From Pseudomonadota bacterium (GTDB lineage: Bacteria > Pseudomonadota > Alphaproteobacteria > Rhizobiales > Xanthobacteraceae): 64,000 nt of DNA. The position numbers were made by a program, and so were the translations under genes. Every line of letters begins with the position of its first letter. Within the stretch, counting starts at the first letter, position 1. The DNA lies in assembly GCA_023386885.1 (NCBI GenBank), contig JAEWIX010000002.1, forward strand, positions 1 through 64,000, in the 5' to 3' direction. The notes beneath the pieces are model-generated. The model saw only the letters and a program-made list of their open reading frames with translations. It was not told the origin of the DNA and did not search any database. Of the stretch, positions 8,933-18,635 are shown piece by piece.

Positions 8933-9516
8933 TGCTGCGCCCTAAATTGATTTGCCTGTCTGAAAGATAGTGTCGCCACACCGGATGCGGTAGCTCTGTT
9001 CATAGTGTCTCGAAAGCGCTGGCAGGTTCAATACCATGTGCGCAATGACGCGACGATATCAGGCGACGCCGGGAACACGGCGGTACGTTCGATTCATTCG
9101 ACGCCGCAAAAGGTTCAAGCGGTGGCGGCATGACAGATGTGAATATCTCTGTTTATCGAAATAGATGTTCGAAATCAGTGCGTTATGATGATTTTCCGGG
9201 ATCGGATATCGTCGTGTTCACCTGCCATGCCGGTTCGCCGTAATTTTAGCCGTATTTGCAGGCGCTTTGACATGCGGTGCGTGTGGCATGCTCGTTGGCG
9301 CGCGCTGATTCCCACGCTTTCGTGCGAGGAACGTCGATGAGGTAGGATTGTTGACGGCGTGTCGGCCATGTCAGTATTCACATGTCAGTATTCAAGCGAC
9401 TGACAGGCTGTCTCTGACTTGCCATTGGCATTGTCGTCTCCAAATGTGAACGACCCGTCGATCGACGACGATCGATCGTGTCGATATCTGTTTGTTGTTA
9501 GAAATGAAGGACCACA
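8933..9516. other. 584-bp intergenic region, no supported gene
   Basis: It separates two divergent secreted-protein genes and must hold both promoters. I see no convincing reading frame. Visible structure: a 14-bp tandem duplication at 9367-9394 and a palindromic CGATCG-ACGA-CGATCG at 9459-9474. Confidence 0.6.
9367..9394. repeat. Tandem 14-bp duplication
   Basis: CATGTCAGTATTCA occurs twice head to tail (9367-9380, 9381-9394), about 120 bp upstream of the Cys-rich small gene. It may be two protein-binding sites or a replication slip. Confidence 0.7.
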
Positions 9517-9762
9517 ATGCCCAGAATTTTCCTGTTGCTCGCACTGCTCGCGCCGCTGTCCACCCCTGCAATGGCTCAGCATCAGAGTTCGAACCAGCGC
9601 AGCGGCACGGATGCGGAGCAGAAAGCTTGCGCGCGTGACGTGACGCGGCATTGCCGCAAGTTGATGGACCAGGGCGATCTTGTGATCCTCGGCTGTCTCA
9701 AGGAAAATCGGGCCAAGCTGACCAAGGCCTGCAATCAGGTTCTCGTCAATCACGGCCAGTAG
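9517..9762 (+). CDS. Small secreted cysteine-rich-repeat protein
   Basis: An 81-residue protein with a signal peptide (residues 1-20, ending AMAQ). The mature domain has four cysteines in the pattern CARDVTRHC...GCLKENR...KACNQVL. This resembles a single unit of the Cys-rich repeat known from Golgi apparatus protein 1 and found in short periplasmic proteins of Rhizobiales. A purine-rich AAGGA precedes the ATG. It is the last gene before hpnC, 257 bp upstream on the same strand. Function is unknown; periplasmic disulfide-bonded helical fold is likely. Confidence 0.7.
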   Translation: MPRIFLLLALLAPLSTPAMAQHQSSNQRSGTDAEQKACARDVTRHCRKLMDQGDLVILGCLKENRAKLTKACNQVLVNHGQ

Positions 9763-9910
9763 CCCGCCGCCTGCGGTTCCGCGCTCTTGAAGGCATGAAC
9801 GGACCGTCGATCCATGTACGTTGGCGGACGAGCGGGCGGCAAGCCTGTTCCCCCTGGGCTGCCGGCAGGGCGTCAGCGCCCCGGCGGTTCGTCGCCTGCG
9901 ACAGAATGCA

Positions 9911-9940
9911 TTGGTTTTATGGGCGAACTTCCCATATATG
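9911..9940 (+). promoter_or_regulatory. Candidate promoter and operator of the hpnCDEFG operon
   Basis: TTGGTT (9911-9916), 18 bp, TATATG (9935-9940) forms a sigma-70-like promoter. Inside it lies a perfect inverted repeat, TATGGG (9918-9923) and CCCATA (9931-9936), which overlaps the -10 element and could bind a repressor. A similar TTGG..TATATG arrangement precedes ispH-hpnH. Confidence 0.5.
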
Positions 9941-10019
9941 AGGGCGGAACCGCGAACGCGCGCCAGGGAACGGCGCGCCAGCGCTTGTCCACCCATTGAG
10001 ATGAATGTAGCCGTTTCCA

Positions 10020-10895
10020 ATGACGACTGCGAGCGAGCTGCGATCGGGGAAGACCCATCGCGACGAGAATTTTCCGGTTGCGTCGTGGATCATCCATCCA
10101 CGCCATCGGGCGTTGATTCTCGCCTTCTATAATTTCGTCCGCACCGCCGACGACATCGCCGATCATGCGACGCTGAGCGCTGAAGCCAAGCTCGCCAATC
10201 TCGATCTTCTGGAAGCCGAACTACTCGGGCGCGGCGACAGCCAGCCGGAAGCGGTGCGCCTGCGCGAAGCGTTCGCGGAACGCGCGATGCCGCCGCGTCA
10301 CGCGCTTGATCTGCTGGTCGCGTTCCGGATGGACGTGACCAAGTTGCGTTACGAGAACTGGGACGAGGTCATCCACTACTGCCGCTATTCGGCGATGCCG
10401 GTCGGCCGCTTCATGCTCGACGTTCACGGCGAGAGCATATCGACGTGGCCGGCATCGGACGCGGTCTGCGCCGGATTGCAGATCAACAATCACTTGCAGG
10501 ACTGCGGCAAGGATTTTCGAGAGATCAATCGCGTCTATCTGCCGCGCGATGCGCTTGCTGCGGCGGGCGCCAGTGTCGACATGTTGGGGCAGGATAAATC
10601 GCCGCCACAGCTGCTCCAATGTCTGCACGCTCTCGCTCATCGCAATGAGGCCTTGCTTGATGAAGGCAAGTCGCTGAACGCCGGTGTGGTCGATACGCGT
10701 CTCGGGCTGGAGATCGCGGTGATCCAGACCTATGCCGACAAGATCGTGCAATTGTTGAAGGTGCGCGATCCGCTCAGCGAGCGCGTGCATCTGCGCCCAC
10801 ATCAGTTCCTCGGCTACAGCGTCAGCGGTATGGCGATGGAGCTGGCGCGGCGCGTGGTGCGGCGGCCCGCCGCCAAGCGAGCGGCCGGCGCATGA
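10020..10895 (+). CDS. hpnC: Hydroxysqualene synthase HpnC
   Basis: HpnC converts presqualene diphosphate (made by HpnD) to hydroxysqualene, the second of three steps by which bacteria build squalene for hopanoids. The 291-residue protein is a squalene/phytoene synthase-fold enzyme. The first Asp-rich motif is TADDIAD (D44, D45, D48). The second region reads NNHLQDCGKDFREINRVYLPRD, a degenerate form typical of HpnC. It is the first gene of the operon and overlaps hpnD by four bases (ATGA). The ATG at 10020 has no strong Shine-Dalgarno sequence. Confidence 0.92.
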   Translation: MTTASELRSGKTHRDENFPVASWIIHPRHRALILAFYNFVRTADDIADHATLSAEAKLANLDLLEAELLGRGDSQPEAVRLREAFAERAMPPRHALDLLVAFRMDVTKLRYENWDEVIHYCRYSAMPVGRFMLDVHGESISTWPASDAVCAGLQINNHLQDCGKDFREINRVYLPRDALAAAGASVDMLGQDKSPPQLLQCLHALAHRNEALLDEGKSLNAGVVDTRLGLEIAVIQTYADKIVQLLKVRDPLSERVHLRPHQFLGYSVSGMAMELARRVVRRPAAKRAAGA

Positions 10896-11728
10896 GCATC
10901 GAGGCGGCGGCCGACGCAAGTTCCGGCGCATCCGCGTCCGGCAGTTCGTTCTACGCGGCGATGCGCATTCTGCCGCGCGTGCAACGCGAGGCGATGTTCC
11001 AGATCTATACGTTCTGCCGCGAGGTCGATGACATCGCCGATGCCGACGGTCCGCGTGAGGGACGCCGCGAAGCGCTGGAGCAATGGCGCCGCGATATCGA
11101 CGCGCTGTGCGCCGGTCATCCGCCGGAGCGGCTGAAAAGCTATCTGCCGTCGGTGCGGACGTTCGGCCTGCGCCGCGAGGATTTTATCGCGATCATCGAC
11201 GGCATGGAGATGGATGTCGTCGGCAACATCCGCGCGCCGGATGCCGCGACGCTCGATCTTTATTGCGATCGCGTCGCCAGCGCCGTCGGCCGTCTGTCGG
11301 TGCGGGTGTTCGGCCTGCCGGAGCAAGACGGCGAGGGGCTCGCCCATCATCTCGGCCGCGCGCTGCAGCTCACCAATATCCTGCGCGATATCGATGAAGA
11401 CGCCGGCATTGGTCGTCTGTATCTGCCGCGCGAGGCGCTGCTTGCGGCGGGTATCACTAGCGACGATCCGGATGTGGTGATGCGCGAGCCGGCGATGCAG
11501 AAAGTCTGCGCGCCGCTGCTGGCGCAAGCGCGCGAGCATTTCATCAAGTCCGACGAGATCATGGTGCGGCATCCGCGCAAGATCGTGCGCGCCCCACGCA
11601 TTATGTCGAAATACTATCAGGTCATTCTCGATCGTCTGGTGGCGCGCGGTTTCGCGCCGCCCCGCGCGCCGGTGCGTCTCAGCAAGGCGGCGAAGATGGC
11701 GATCCTCCTGCGATACGCGGTCATCTGA
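10892..11728 (+). CDS. hpnD: Presqualene diphosphate synthase HpnD
   Basis: HpnD condenses two farnesyl diphosphates head to head into presqualene diphosphate. It is 278 residues long with both canonical Asp-rich motifs: EVDDIAD (D46, D47, D50) and LRDIDEDAG (D166, D168, D170), followed by GRLYLPREAL. It overlaps hpnC at ATGA and shares one base with hpnE (TGATG), so translation of the three is probably coupled. The first 20 residues are Ala/Ser-rich and look disordered. Confidence 0.93.
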   Translation: MSIEAAADASSGASASGSSFYAAMRILPRVQREAMFQIYTFCREVDDIADADGPREGRREALEQWRRDIDALCAGHPPERLKSYLPSVRTFGLRREDFIAIIDGMEMDVVGNIRAPDAATLDLYCDRVASAVGRLSVRVFGLPEQDGEGLAHHLGRALQLTNILRDIDEDAGIGRLYLPREALLAAGITSDDPDVVMREPAMQKVCAPLLAQAREHFIKSDEIMVRHPRKIVRAPRIMSKYYQVILDRLVARGFAPPRAPVRLSKAAKMAILLRYAVI

Positions 11729-12972
11729 TGTCATCCACCGTTCACATTATCGGCGCCGGGATTTCCGGCCTTTCGGCAGGTGTGCGGCTCGCCGCCGCCG
11801 GCCGCACCGTGCGCGTGCACGAAGCGACGCAACAAGTCGGCGGACGCTGCCGCACCTACTACGACGGCGCAACCGATCTGATGATCGACAACGGCAACCA
11901 CCTGCTGCTGTCGGGCAATCACCATGCGCTCGCTTACGCGCGGCAGATCGGCAATCTCGAAGGGCTGAAAGGTCCGGACGAGGCGCGCTTCGACTTCATC
12001 GATTTTGCGGCCGACGAGCGCTGGGTGCTGCGCATGAACGACGGCCGTGTGCCGTTCTGGGTGTTCGACGCCAAGCGGCGCGTGCCCGGCACCTCCGCCG
12101 CCGATTATGTCGGCCTTGCGCCGCTGGTGTGGGCGGGGAACGACAAGCGCATCGGCGATACCATCAAATGCGACGGTGCGCTGTATTGGCGACTGGTGCA
12201 GCCACTGCTGCTGGCCGCGCTCAACATCGATCCGCCGAACGGCTCGGCCGGGCTTGCCGGTGCGATCATTCGAGAAACGCTTCTGGTGGGCGGGCAGGCG
12301 TGCCGTCCGCTGATCGCCAGCGACGGTTTGAGTTCGGTGCTGATCGATCCCGCGATCCGCTTCATTCGCGAGCACGGCGGCAGCGTCGATATCGGCCATG
12401 AAGCGCGCAGCTTCACCTTCGACGGCAATCGCGTCAGCGCGCTCTCGCTCGGCGATCAGACGATCGATCTCGGTCCGCAGGATGCGGTGGTGATGGCGGT
12501 GCCGCCGCGCCCCGCGGTGGCGCTGTTGCCGGGACTGACCGCGCCGAACAAGTTCTGCGCCATCGTCAACGCGCATTTCCGTTTTGCGCCGCCGCCGGGC
12601 ACGCCGCCGATCATGGGCATCGTCAACGGCCTGATCGACTGGCTGTTCGCATTCCCCGAGCGATTGTCGGTGACGATCAGCGGCGGCGATCATCTGGTGG
12701 ACCGGCCGCGCGAGGAACTGGCGCAGGCGATCTGGGATGATGTCTGCAAGGCCGCCGGCATTGCCGCGCCGCTGCCGCCGTGGCAGATCGTGCGCGAACG
12801 CCGCGCCACTTTCGAAGCCACGCCGGAACAACATGCGTTGCGGCCCGGCGCGCGGACGCAATGGACAAACCTGGTTTTGGCGGGCGACTGGACTGATACC
12901 GGTCTGCCGGCAACCATCGAAGGCTCGGTGCGCTCGGGCAACCGCGCGGCCGACTTGCTCCTGAAGAACTGA
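11728..12972 (+). CDS. hpnE: Hydroxysqualene dehydroxylase HpnE
   Basis: HpnE is the FAD-dependent enzyme that reduces hydroxysqualene to squalene, ending the HpnDCE route. The 414-residue protein opens with a Rossmann FAD motif, IIGAGISGLSAG (GxGxxG at residues 9-14). QVGGRCRTYYD near residue 36 follows as the typical amine-oxidase/desaturase motif. Near the C-terminus, LAGDWTDTGLPATIEGSVRSG is the FAD-contacting signature of this superfamily. It shares its first base with the hpnD stop codon and lies 50 bp ahead of the cyclase gene. Confidence 0.93.
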   Translation: MSSTVHIIGAGISGLSAGVRLAAAGRTVRVHEATQQVGGRCRTYYDGATDLMIDNGNHLLLSGNHHALAYARQIGNLEGLKGPDEARFDFIDFAADERWVLRMNDGRVPFWVFDAKRRVPGTSAADYVGLAPLVWAGNDKRIGDTIKCDGALYWRLVQPLLLAALNIDPPNGSAGLAGAIIRETLLVGGQACRPLIASDGLSSVLIDPAIRFIREHGGSVDIGHEARSFTFDGNRVSALSLGDQTIDLGPQDAVVMAVPPRPAVALLPGLTAPNKFCAIVNAHFRFAPPPGTPPIMGIVNGLIDWLFAFPERLSVTISGGDHLVDRPREELAQAIWDDVCKAAGIAAPLPPWQIVRERRATFEATPEQHALRPGARTQWTNLVLAGDWTDTGLPATIEGSVRSGNRAADLLLKN

Positions 12973-13022
12973 CCGGCCGCCGTTCGCCGGCCCGCGCTGT
13001 CTCATTGGACCACGAGATCGAG

Positions 13023-14984
13023 ATGCTCAACACCACCGCTCAATCCGTAATTGAAAAAGCCGAACTCGACCGCAGCATTGCCGCGGCGACGAAGGCGTTG
13101 CATGACCATCAGCAACCCGATGGTCATTGGGTCTTCGAACTCGAAGCTGACGCCACCATTCCGGCCGAGTACGTGCTGTTCCGGCATCAGATCGGCGAAC
13201 CGGCGTCGCCGGAGATCGAAGCCAAGATCGGCAACTATCTGCGCCGCATTCAGGGCACGCACGGCGGCTGGCCGCTGTTTCAGGACGGTGCGCTCGATGT
13301 CAGCGCCAGCGTCAAGGCGTACTTCGCGCTGAAGATGATAGGTGACTCACTGGATGCGCCGCATATGGTGCGGGCGCGCGAGGCGATCCGCGCGCATGGC
13401 GGTGCGGAGAAGGCGAACGTCTTCACCCGTTTCCTGATGGCGTTCTTCGGCGTCGTGTCGTGGCGCGCGGTGCCGGTGCTGCCGATCGAGATCATGCTGC
13501 TGCCGCGCTGGTCGCCGTTTCATCTGACCAAGATTTCGTACTGGGCACGCACCACCATGGTGCCGCTGATGATGCTCGCGGCGCTGAAGATCAAAGCGCA
13601 GAACGCGCGCGGTGTCGGCATCGATGAACTGTTCATCACGCCGCCGTCGCAGGTCGGGTTCTCGCCGAAAGCGCCGCACCAGAGCATGGGCTGGTTCTTG
13701 CTGTTCCGCGGTATCGACGCGGTGCTGCGCGTAATCGAGCCGATGTTTCCGAAGAAACTGCGCGCCCGCGCGATGGCGGAAGCGCAAGCCTTCGTCGAGG
13801 AGCGGCTGAATGGCGAGGACGGCATCGGGGCTATTTTCCCGCCGATGGTCAACACCGTGCTGATGTACGACGCGCTGGGTTATCCGAAGGATCATCCGCC
13901 GCGCGCCACCACCCTGCGCGGTATCGACAAGCTGCTCGCGATCCATGACGACGAAGCCTATTGCCAGCCCTGCGTCTCGCCGGTGTGGGACACGGTGCTG
14001 ACCGGCCACGCGCTGCTGGAGGCCGGCGACACGGAATCGGTCGCGCGCGCGCGGCGGGGTCTGGACTGGCTCAAGCCGTTGCAGGTCCTGGACGTGAAGG
14101 GCGACTGGGCCGCCAAGCGCCCCGACGTGCGGCCCGGCGGCTGGGCGTTCCAGTACGCCAACCCGCATTACCCGGACCTCGACGATACCGCCGTGGTGGT
14201 GATGGCGATGGATCGCGCCCGCCGGCTCGACGGCGGCAAGGACTACGATCCGGCCATCGCCCGCGCGCGGGAATGGATCGAGGGGCTGCAGAGCAAGGAC
14301 GGCGGCTTCGCGGCCTTCGATGCCGACAACCTCGAATATTACATCAACAACATCCCGTTCGCCGATCACGGCGCCATGCTGGACCCGCCGACCGAGGACG
14401 TCACCGGCCGCTGCGTGTCGATGCTGGCGCAACTCGGCGAGACGATCGAATCGAGCCCGGCGATGAAGCGGGGGGTCGACTATCTGATTCGCACCCAGCT
14501 CGATGAAGGGTCGTGGTACGGCCGCTGGGGTCTCAACTATATCTACGGGACCTGGTCGGTGATGTGTGCGCTCAACGCCGCCGGCGTCGATCACAAATCC
14601 CCGACGATGCGCAAGGCGGTCGACTGGCTGGTCAGGATTCAGAACCCGGATGGCGGCTGGGGCGAGGACGGCGACAGCTATAAGCTTGATTACAAAGGGT
14701 ATGAGGCGGCACCGAGTACATCGTCGCAGACCGCATGGGCTTTGCTCGCGCTAATGGCGGCCGGTGAGGTGGAACACCCAGCTGTTCATAAAGGTGTTGC
14801 GTATTTGTCACAGGCGCAAAATGAAGCGGGTGAGTGGGACGAGACCCGCTATACAGCGACCGGTTTTCCGCGTGTATTCTACCTGAGGTACCACGGTTAT
14901 CGGAAGTTCTTCCCCCTTTGGGCGCTAGCCCGATACCGCAACCTTCATTCGACGAACAGCAGGCTTGTAGGGGTCGGGATGTGA
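13023..14984 (+). CDS. shc: Squalene-hopene cyclase (HpnF)
   Basis: This membrane-associated triterpene cyclase turns squalene into hopene and diplopterol, the committed step to hopanoids. The protein is about 653 residues from the ATG at 13023; an in-frame TTG at 13005 is less likely because the ATG has its own purine-rich leader. The catalytic DLDDTA motif is at about residues 385-390. Several QW repeats are visible (for example GSWYGRWGLNYIYGTW, QNPDGGWGEDGDSY, QTAWALLAL). Length is normal for the family. Its stop overlaps the GTG start of hpnG (ATGTGA), which implies translational coupling. Confidence 0.96.
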   Translation: MLNTTAQSVIEKAELDRSIAAATKALHDHQQPDGHWVFELEADATIPAEYVLFRHQIGEPASPEIEAKIGNYLRRIQGTHGGWPLFQDGALDVSASVKAYFALKMIGDSLDAPHMVRAREAIRAHGGAEKANVFTRFLMAFFGVVSWRAVPVLPIEIMLLPRWSPFHLTKISYWARTTMVPLMMLAALKIKAQNARGVGIDELFITPPSQVGFSPKAPHQSMGWFLLFRGIDAVLRVIEPMFPKKLRARAMAEAQAFVEERLNGEDGIGAIFPPMVNTVLMYDALGYPKDHPPRATTLRGIDKLLAIHDDEAYCQPCVSPVWDTVLTGHALLEAGDTESVARARRGLDWLKPLQVLDVKGDWAAKRPDVRPGGWAFQYANPHYPDLDDTAVVVMAMDRARRLDGGKDYDPAIARAREWIEGLQSKDGGFAAFDADNLEYYINNIPFADHGAMLDPPTEDVTGRCVSMLAQLGETIESSPAMKRGVDYLIRTQLDEGSWYGRWGLNYIYGTWSVMCALNAAGVDHKSPTMRKAVDWLVRIQNPDGGWGEDGDSYKLDYKGYEAAPSTSSQTAWALLALMAAGEVEHPAVHKGVAYLSQAQNEAGEWDETRYTATGFPRVFYLRYHGYRKFFPLWALARYRNLHSTNSRLVGVGM

Positions 14985-15811
14985 TCTTGGGGACAGGGGA
15001 CGGAGTTGCGCCTGCGGGTGAATTCGATCCGCGGCCCGTCCTGATCGTGACCGGTCTGATACAGGAGGCACGCATTGCCGCGGGCCCCGGCATGACCGTT
15101 ATCTGCAGCAGTAGCAATCCGACACAGCTTCGCGCCTTGCTGGCGGGATTCGATCCCGGCACGGTTCGTGGCGTGATCAGCTTTGGCGTAGCCGGCGGCC
15201 TCGATCCCGAACTCGAATCGGGTGACGTCGTGGTGGCCACCGAGGTCACGGCAGGTCCGCAAAGCTGGCTGGCCGGAGCGGCGCTCAGCGAGGAATTGAT
15301 CGACGGCAACGGACTCGTCGCCGGGCGGCGTATCGTCCGTGGACGACTGGTTGGCGTCGAGCAGGTGGTGCCAGCGCGATCGGCCAAGGCGGCGCTACGG
15401 CACGAGACAGGCGCTGCGGCCGTCGATATGGAGAGCCATATCGCGGCGGCCTATGCGACCGATGCCGGCCTGCCGTTTGCCGCCTTGCGCGTCATCAGCG
15501 ATCCGGCGACCCGTGCGCTGCCGGCGCTCGCCGTCAACGCCGTGAAGCCGAACGGCAATATCGATCTAGGTGTCGTCCTGCGCGGCATCGCGCGCAATCC
15601 GATGGTGGTTCGTGCGCTGATGACGACCGGCCGCGATTTCAATCGCGCCTTGCGCAGCCTGCGCGGTTGCCAGCCGGCGCTGATGATGCAGCGGACGACG
15701 GTATTCTCGCAGGCCCATCACAACCGCAATCACGCCGTTGCGCGACGGCCTACGGAGGCCGCACCGGCCATCTCCGCGATCGGGCGTCAACTCGCGGCGG
15801 CGGGTTCTTGA
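14981..15811 (+). CDS. hpnG: Hopanoid-associated phosphorylase HpnG
   Basis: HpnG is a nucleoside-phosphorylase-like enzyme that releases adenine from adenosylhopane and leads to ribosylhopane. I place the start at the GTG of 14981, which overlaps the shc stop and has GTAGGGG a few bases upstream; upstream in-frame codons lie inside shc. That gives about 276 residues. Visible features are a glycine-rich SFGVAGGLDPELESGDVVVAT segment characteristic of the PNP/MTAN fold and AAAVDMESHIAAAYA, which contains the substrate-binding Glu of that fold, followed by RVISDPA. It ends the rightward operon just before a terminator. Confidence 0.9.
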   Translation: MILGTGDGVAPAGEFDPRPVLIVTGLIQEARIAAGPGMTVICSSSNPTQLRALLAGFDPGTVRGVISFGVAGGLDPELESGDVVVATEVTAGPQSWLAGAALSEELIDGNGLVAGRRIVRGRLVGVEQVVPARSAKAALRHETGAAAVDMESHIAAAYATDAGLPFAALRVISDPATRALPALAVNAVKPNGNIDLGVVLRGIARNPMVVRALMTTGRDFNRALRSLRGCQPALMMQRTTVFSQAHHNRNHAVARRPTEAAPAISAIGRQLAAAGS

Positions 15812-15864
15812 GCGGCCTCCTGCGCGTGACGTGAAGCACGCCTCGCACATCACCACAAAAACGA

Positions 15865-15897
15865 AAAGCCTCGCTTCCGATCCGGAAGCGAGGCTTT
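15865..15897. terminator. Bidirectional terminator between hpnG and hpnH
   Basis: A perfect 15-bp stem (15865-15879 with 15883-15897) with a 3-nt loop is flanked by A runs on the left and TTT on the right. It sits between the converging hpnG and hpnH genes. Confidence 0.85.
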
Positions 15898-15922
15898 GAA
15901 CTTCAGTAGGCAGATTGACCTC

Positions 15923-17089
<1,167 letters not shown>

Positions 17090-17126
17090 TCTCAAGGTTC
17101 TTTCTGGCCGTAGCGCAGTCTACCGT

Positions 17127-18062
17127 TCAGGCGACGTCGGCCCGCGTCAGTTCGGCAGGAAGCCGGAATTCGATGTTCTCCTCGCGGCCGGGCAGTACCG
17201 ATACGGCCACCGGACCGATCCGCCGCAGCGTCTCGATCACGTCGTCCACCAGCACTTCGGGAGCCGAAGCACCTGCGGTGATGCCTACAGCTTTTGCGTT
17301 CGCCAGCCAATCGGGATTTAGTTCGCTGCCATCCGCGATGAGATAGCTTGGGACGCCGGCCTCGGCTCCGATTTCACGCAGACGGTTCGAATTTGAACTG
17401 TTTGTCGCGCCGACCACGAGGATAACGTCCACCAGCTTGCTGAGGTCTCTTACAGCAGATTGACGATTTTGTGTCGCATAGCAGATATCCCGGGTGTCCG
17501 GGCCTTGAATGTCTGTAAACCGGGCCTGAAGCGCCGCGATGATGTCCTTGGTGTCATCAACACTGAGTGTCGTCTGCGTGATGTAGGCGACGGGGGCGTC
17601 GGCGGGCAGGTTGAGGGCCGCGACATCCGCGACATTTTGCACCAGCAGGACCGGGCCGGGGACCTGCCCCATGGTTCCCACCACCTCGGGATGGCTCTCA
17701 TGGCCGATCAGGATGACGATTCGGCCCTTGGACATGTACCGCTTGCCCTGGTTGTGAACCTTGCTGACAAGCGGACAGGTTGCGTTCAGGACCGGCAACC
17801 CACGGCTGGCAGCCTCGTCCTCGACGCTTTTGGCCACGCCATGGGCTGAGAAAACCGTGACGGCATTGGGCGGAACTTCATCGAGATCCTCGACAAAAAT
17901 GGCCCCTTTGGCCTTGAGGCTTTCGACGACGTACTTGTTGTGAACGATTTCGTGCCGGACATAAACGGGAGGGCCGTATTTCTCGAGCGCACGTTCGACA
18001 ATCTCGATGGCGCGCACGACACCGGCGCAAAACCCTCGGGGTTGAGCGAGAAAAACTTCCAT
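17127..18062 (-). CDS. ispH: 4-hydroxy-3-methylbut-2-enyl diphosphate reductase IspH
   Basis: IspH is the last enzyme of the MEP pathway. It reduces HMBPP to IPP and DMAPP with a 4Fe-4S cluster. The 311-residue protein shows the three cluster cysteines in the contexts RGFCAGV (C12), NATCPLV and [13 protein letters not shown] preceded by [10 protein letters not shown]. It also has the conserved HEIVHNKYV and [15 protein letters not shown] chose the ATG at 18062, preceded by AAGGTC, over the TTG at 18080. Gene order ispH-hpnH couples C5 precursor supply to hopanoid side-chain synthesis; both products are Fe-S enzymes. Confidence 0.95.
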   Translation of the reverse strand: MEVFLAQPRGFCAGVVRAIEIVERALEKYGPPVYVRHEIVHNKYVVESLKAKGAIFVEDLDEVPPNAVTVFSAHGVAKSVEDEAASRGLPVLNATCPLVSKVHNQGKRYMSKGRIVILIGHESHPEVVGTMGQVPGPVLLVQNVADVAALNLPADAPVAYITQTTLSVDDTKDIIAALQARFTDIQGPDTRDICYATQNRQSAVRDLSKLVDVILVVGATNSSNSNRLREIGAEAGVPSYLIADGSELNPDWLANAKAVGITAGASAPEVLVDDVIETLRRIGPVAVSVLPGREENIEFRLPAELTRADVA

Positions 18063-18635
18063 TGCGGGACCTTCAGCCAAGATGCGCCGTGCGCATCGGA
18101 TTCTCCGTGGGATTAGGTGCGAGAGCTATTTGTCGTTCCCTGCCATATAAGGGTTCAGTCCAATGCCGCCAAACCATGGTGCCATGCGGCCGATGCAACT
18201 CGCGATATGGTTACCGGATTAAGGTATTATATTACTCCGATTTGTGCCCGCCGGGCTGGCGCCGTCATGTTACCGCCATTTAGTCCTGACTATTCGGTTC
18301 CCGCGAGGTTTCACGGCCGTTCAGGGCCGGCGACAAATCGCCGCTCGGTTGGGTGAAGTGCTGAACTTCGTATATAGCCCGCGTGTCATAGGTTGGGATC
18401 GTTCGGCTGGGGATCGTCGATCTTCGCCGGGCAAATGACCGTGAATGTTTCAAGGGAAGTCACACCACGTTGTCGCAGCGCTCGCGGTCGAACATTTCTT
18501 CAAATCCGAAGTTTGCTAAGACAGCCCTCGCGCTGAACGTATTTCGATTCCCGCATCGCCTGACGAATTCGCTGCGCAACAGGTAGCGAACGTCAGATCC
18601 GCACCACTCGCTGGCCGCCAAAAGAAAGAAAGACC
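18063..18635. other. 573-bp divergent intergenic region between ispH and hpnN
   Basis: It contains the ispH leader and candidate promoter near 18144-18172, and presumably an hpnN promoter on the other side. I see no supported gene in it; the short frames have no recognisable protein features. The hpnN-proximal part shows no clear -35/-10 pair. Confidence 0.6.
18144..18172 (-). promoter_or_regulatory. Candidate promoter of ispH-hpnH
   Basis: On the minus strand TTGGCG (18172-18167), 17 bp, TATATG (18149-18144). Transcription would start near 18136, giving a leader of about 75 nt before the ispH ATG. The -10 element is identical to that proposed for hpnC. Confidence 0.5.

Noticed and set aside
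9175..9381. Short minus-strand frame in the 8933-9516 gap
   Set aside because: No ribosome-binding site or protein-like composition, and it runs through the tandem repeat.
18117..18438. Short plus-strand frames in the ispH-hpnN gap
   Set aside because: They cross the candidate ispH promoter and show no signal peptide, motif or good ribosome-binding site.
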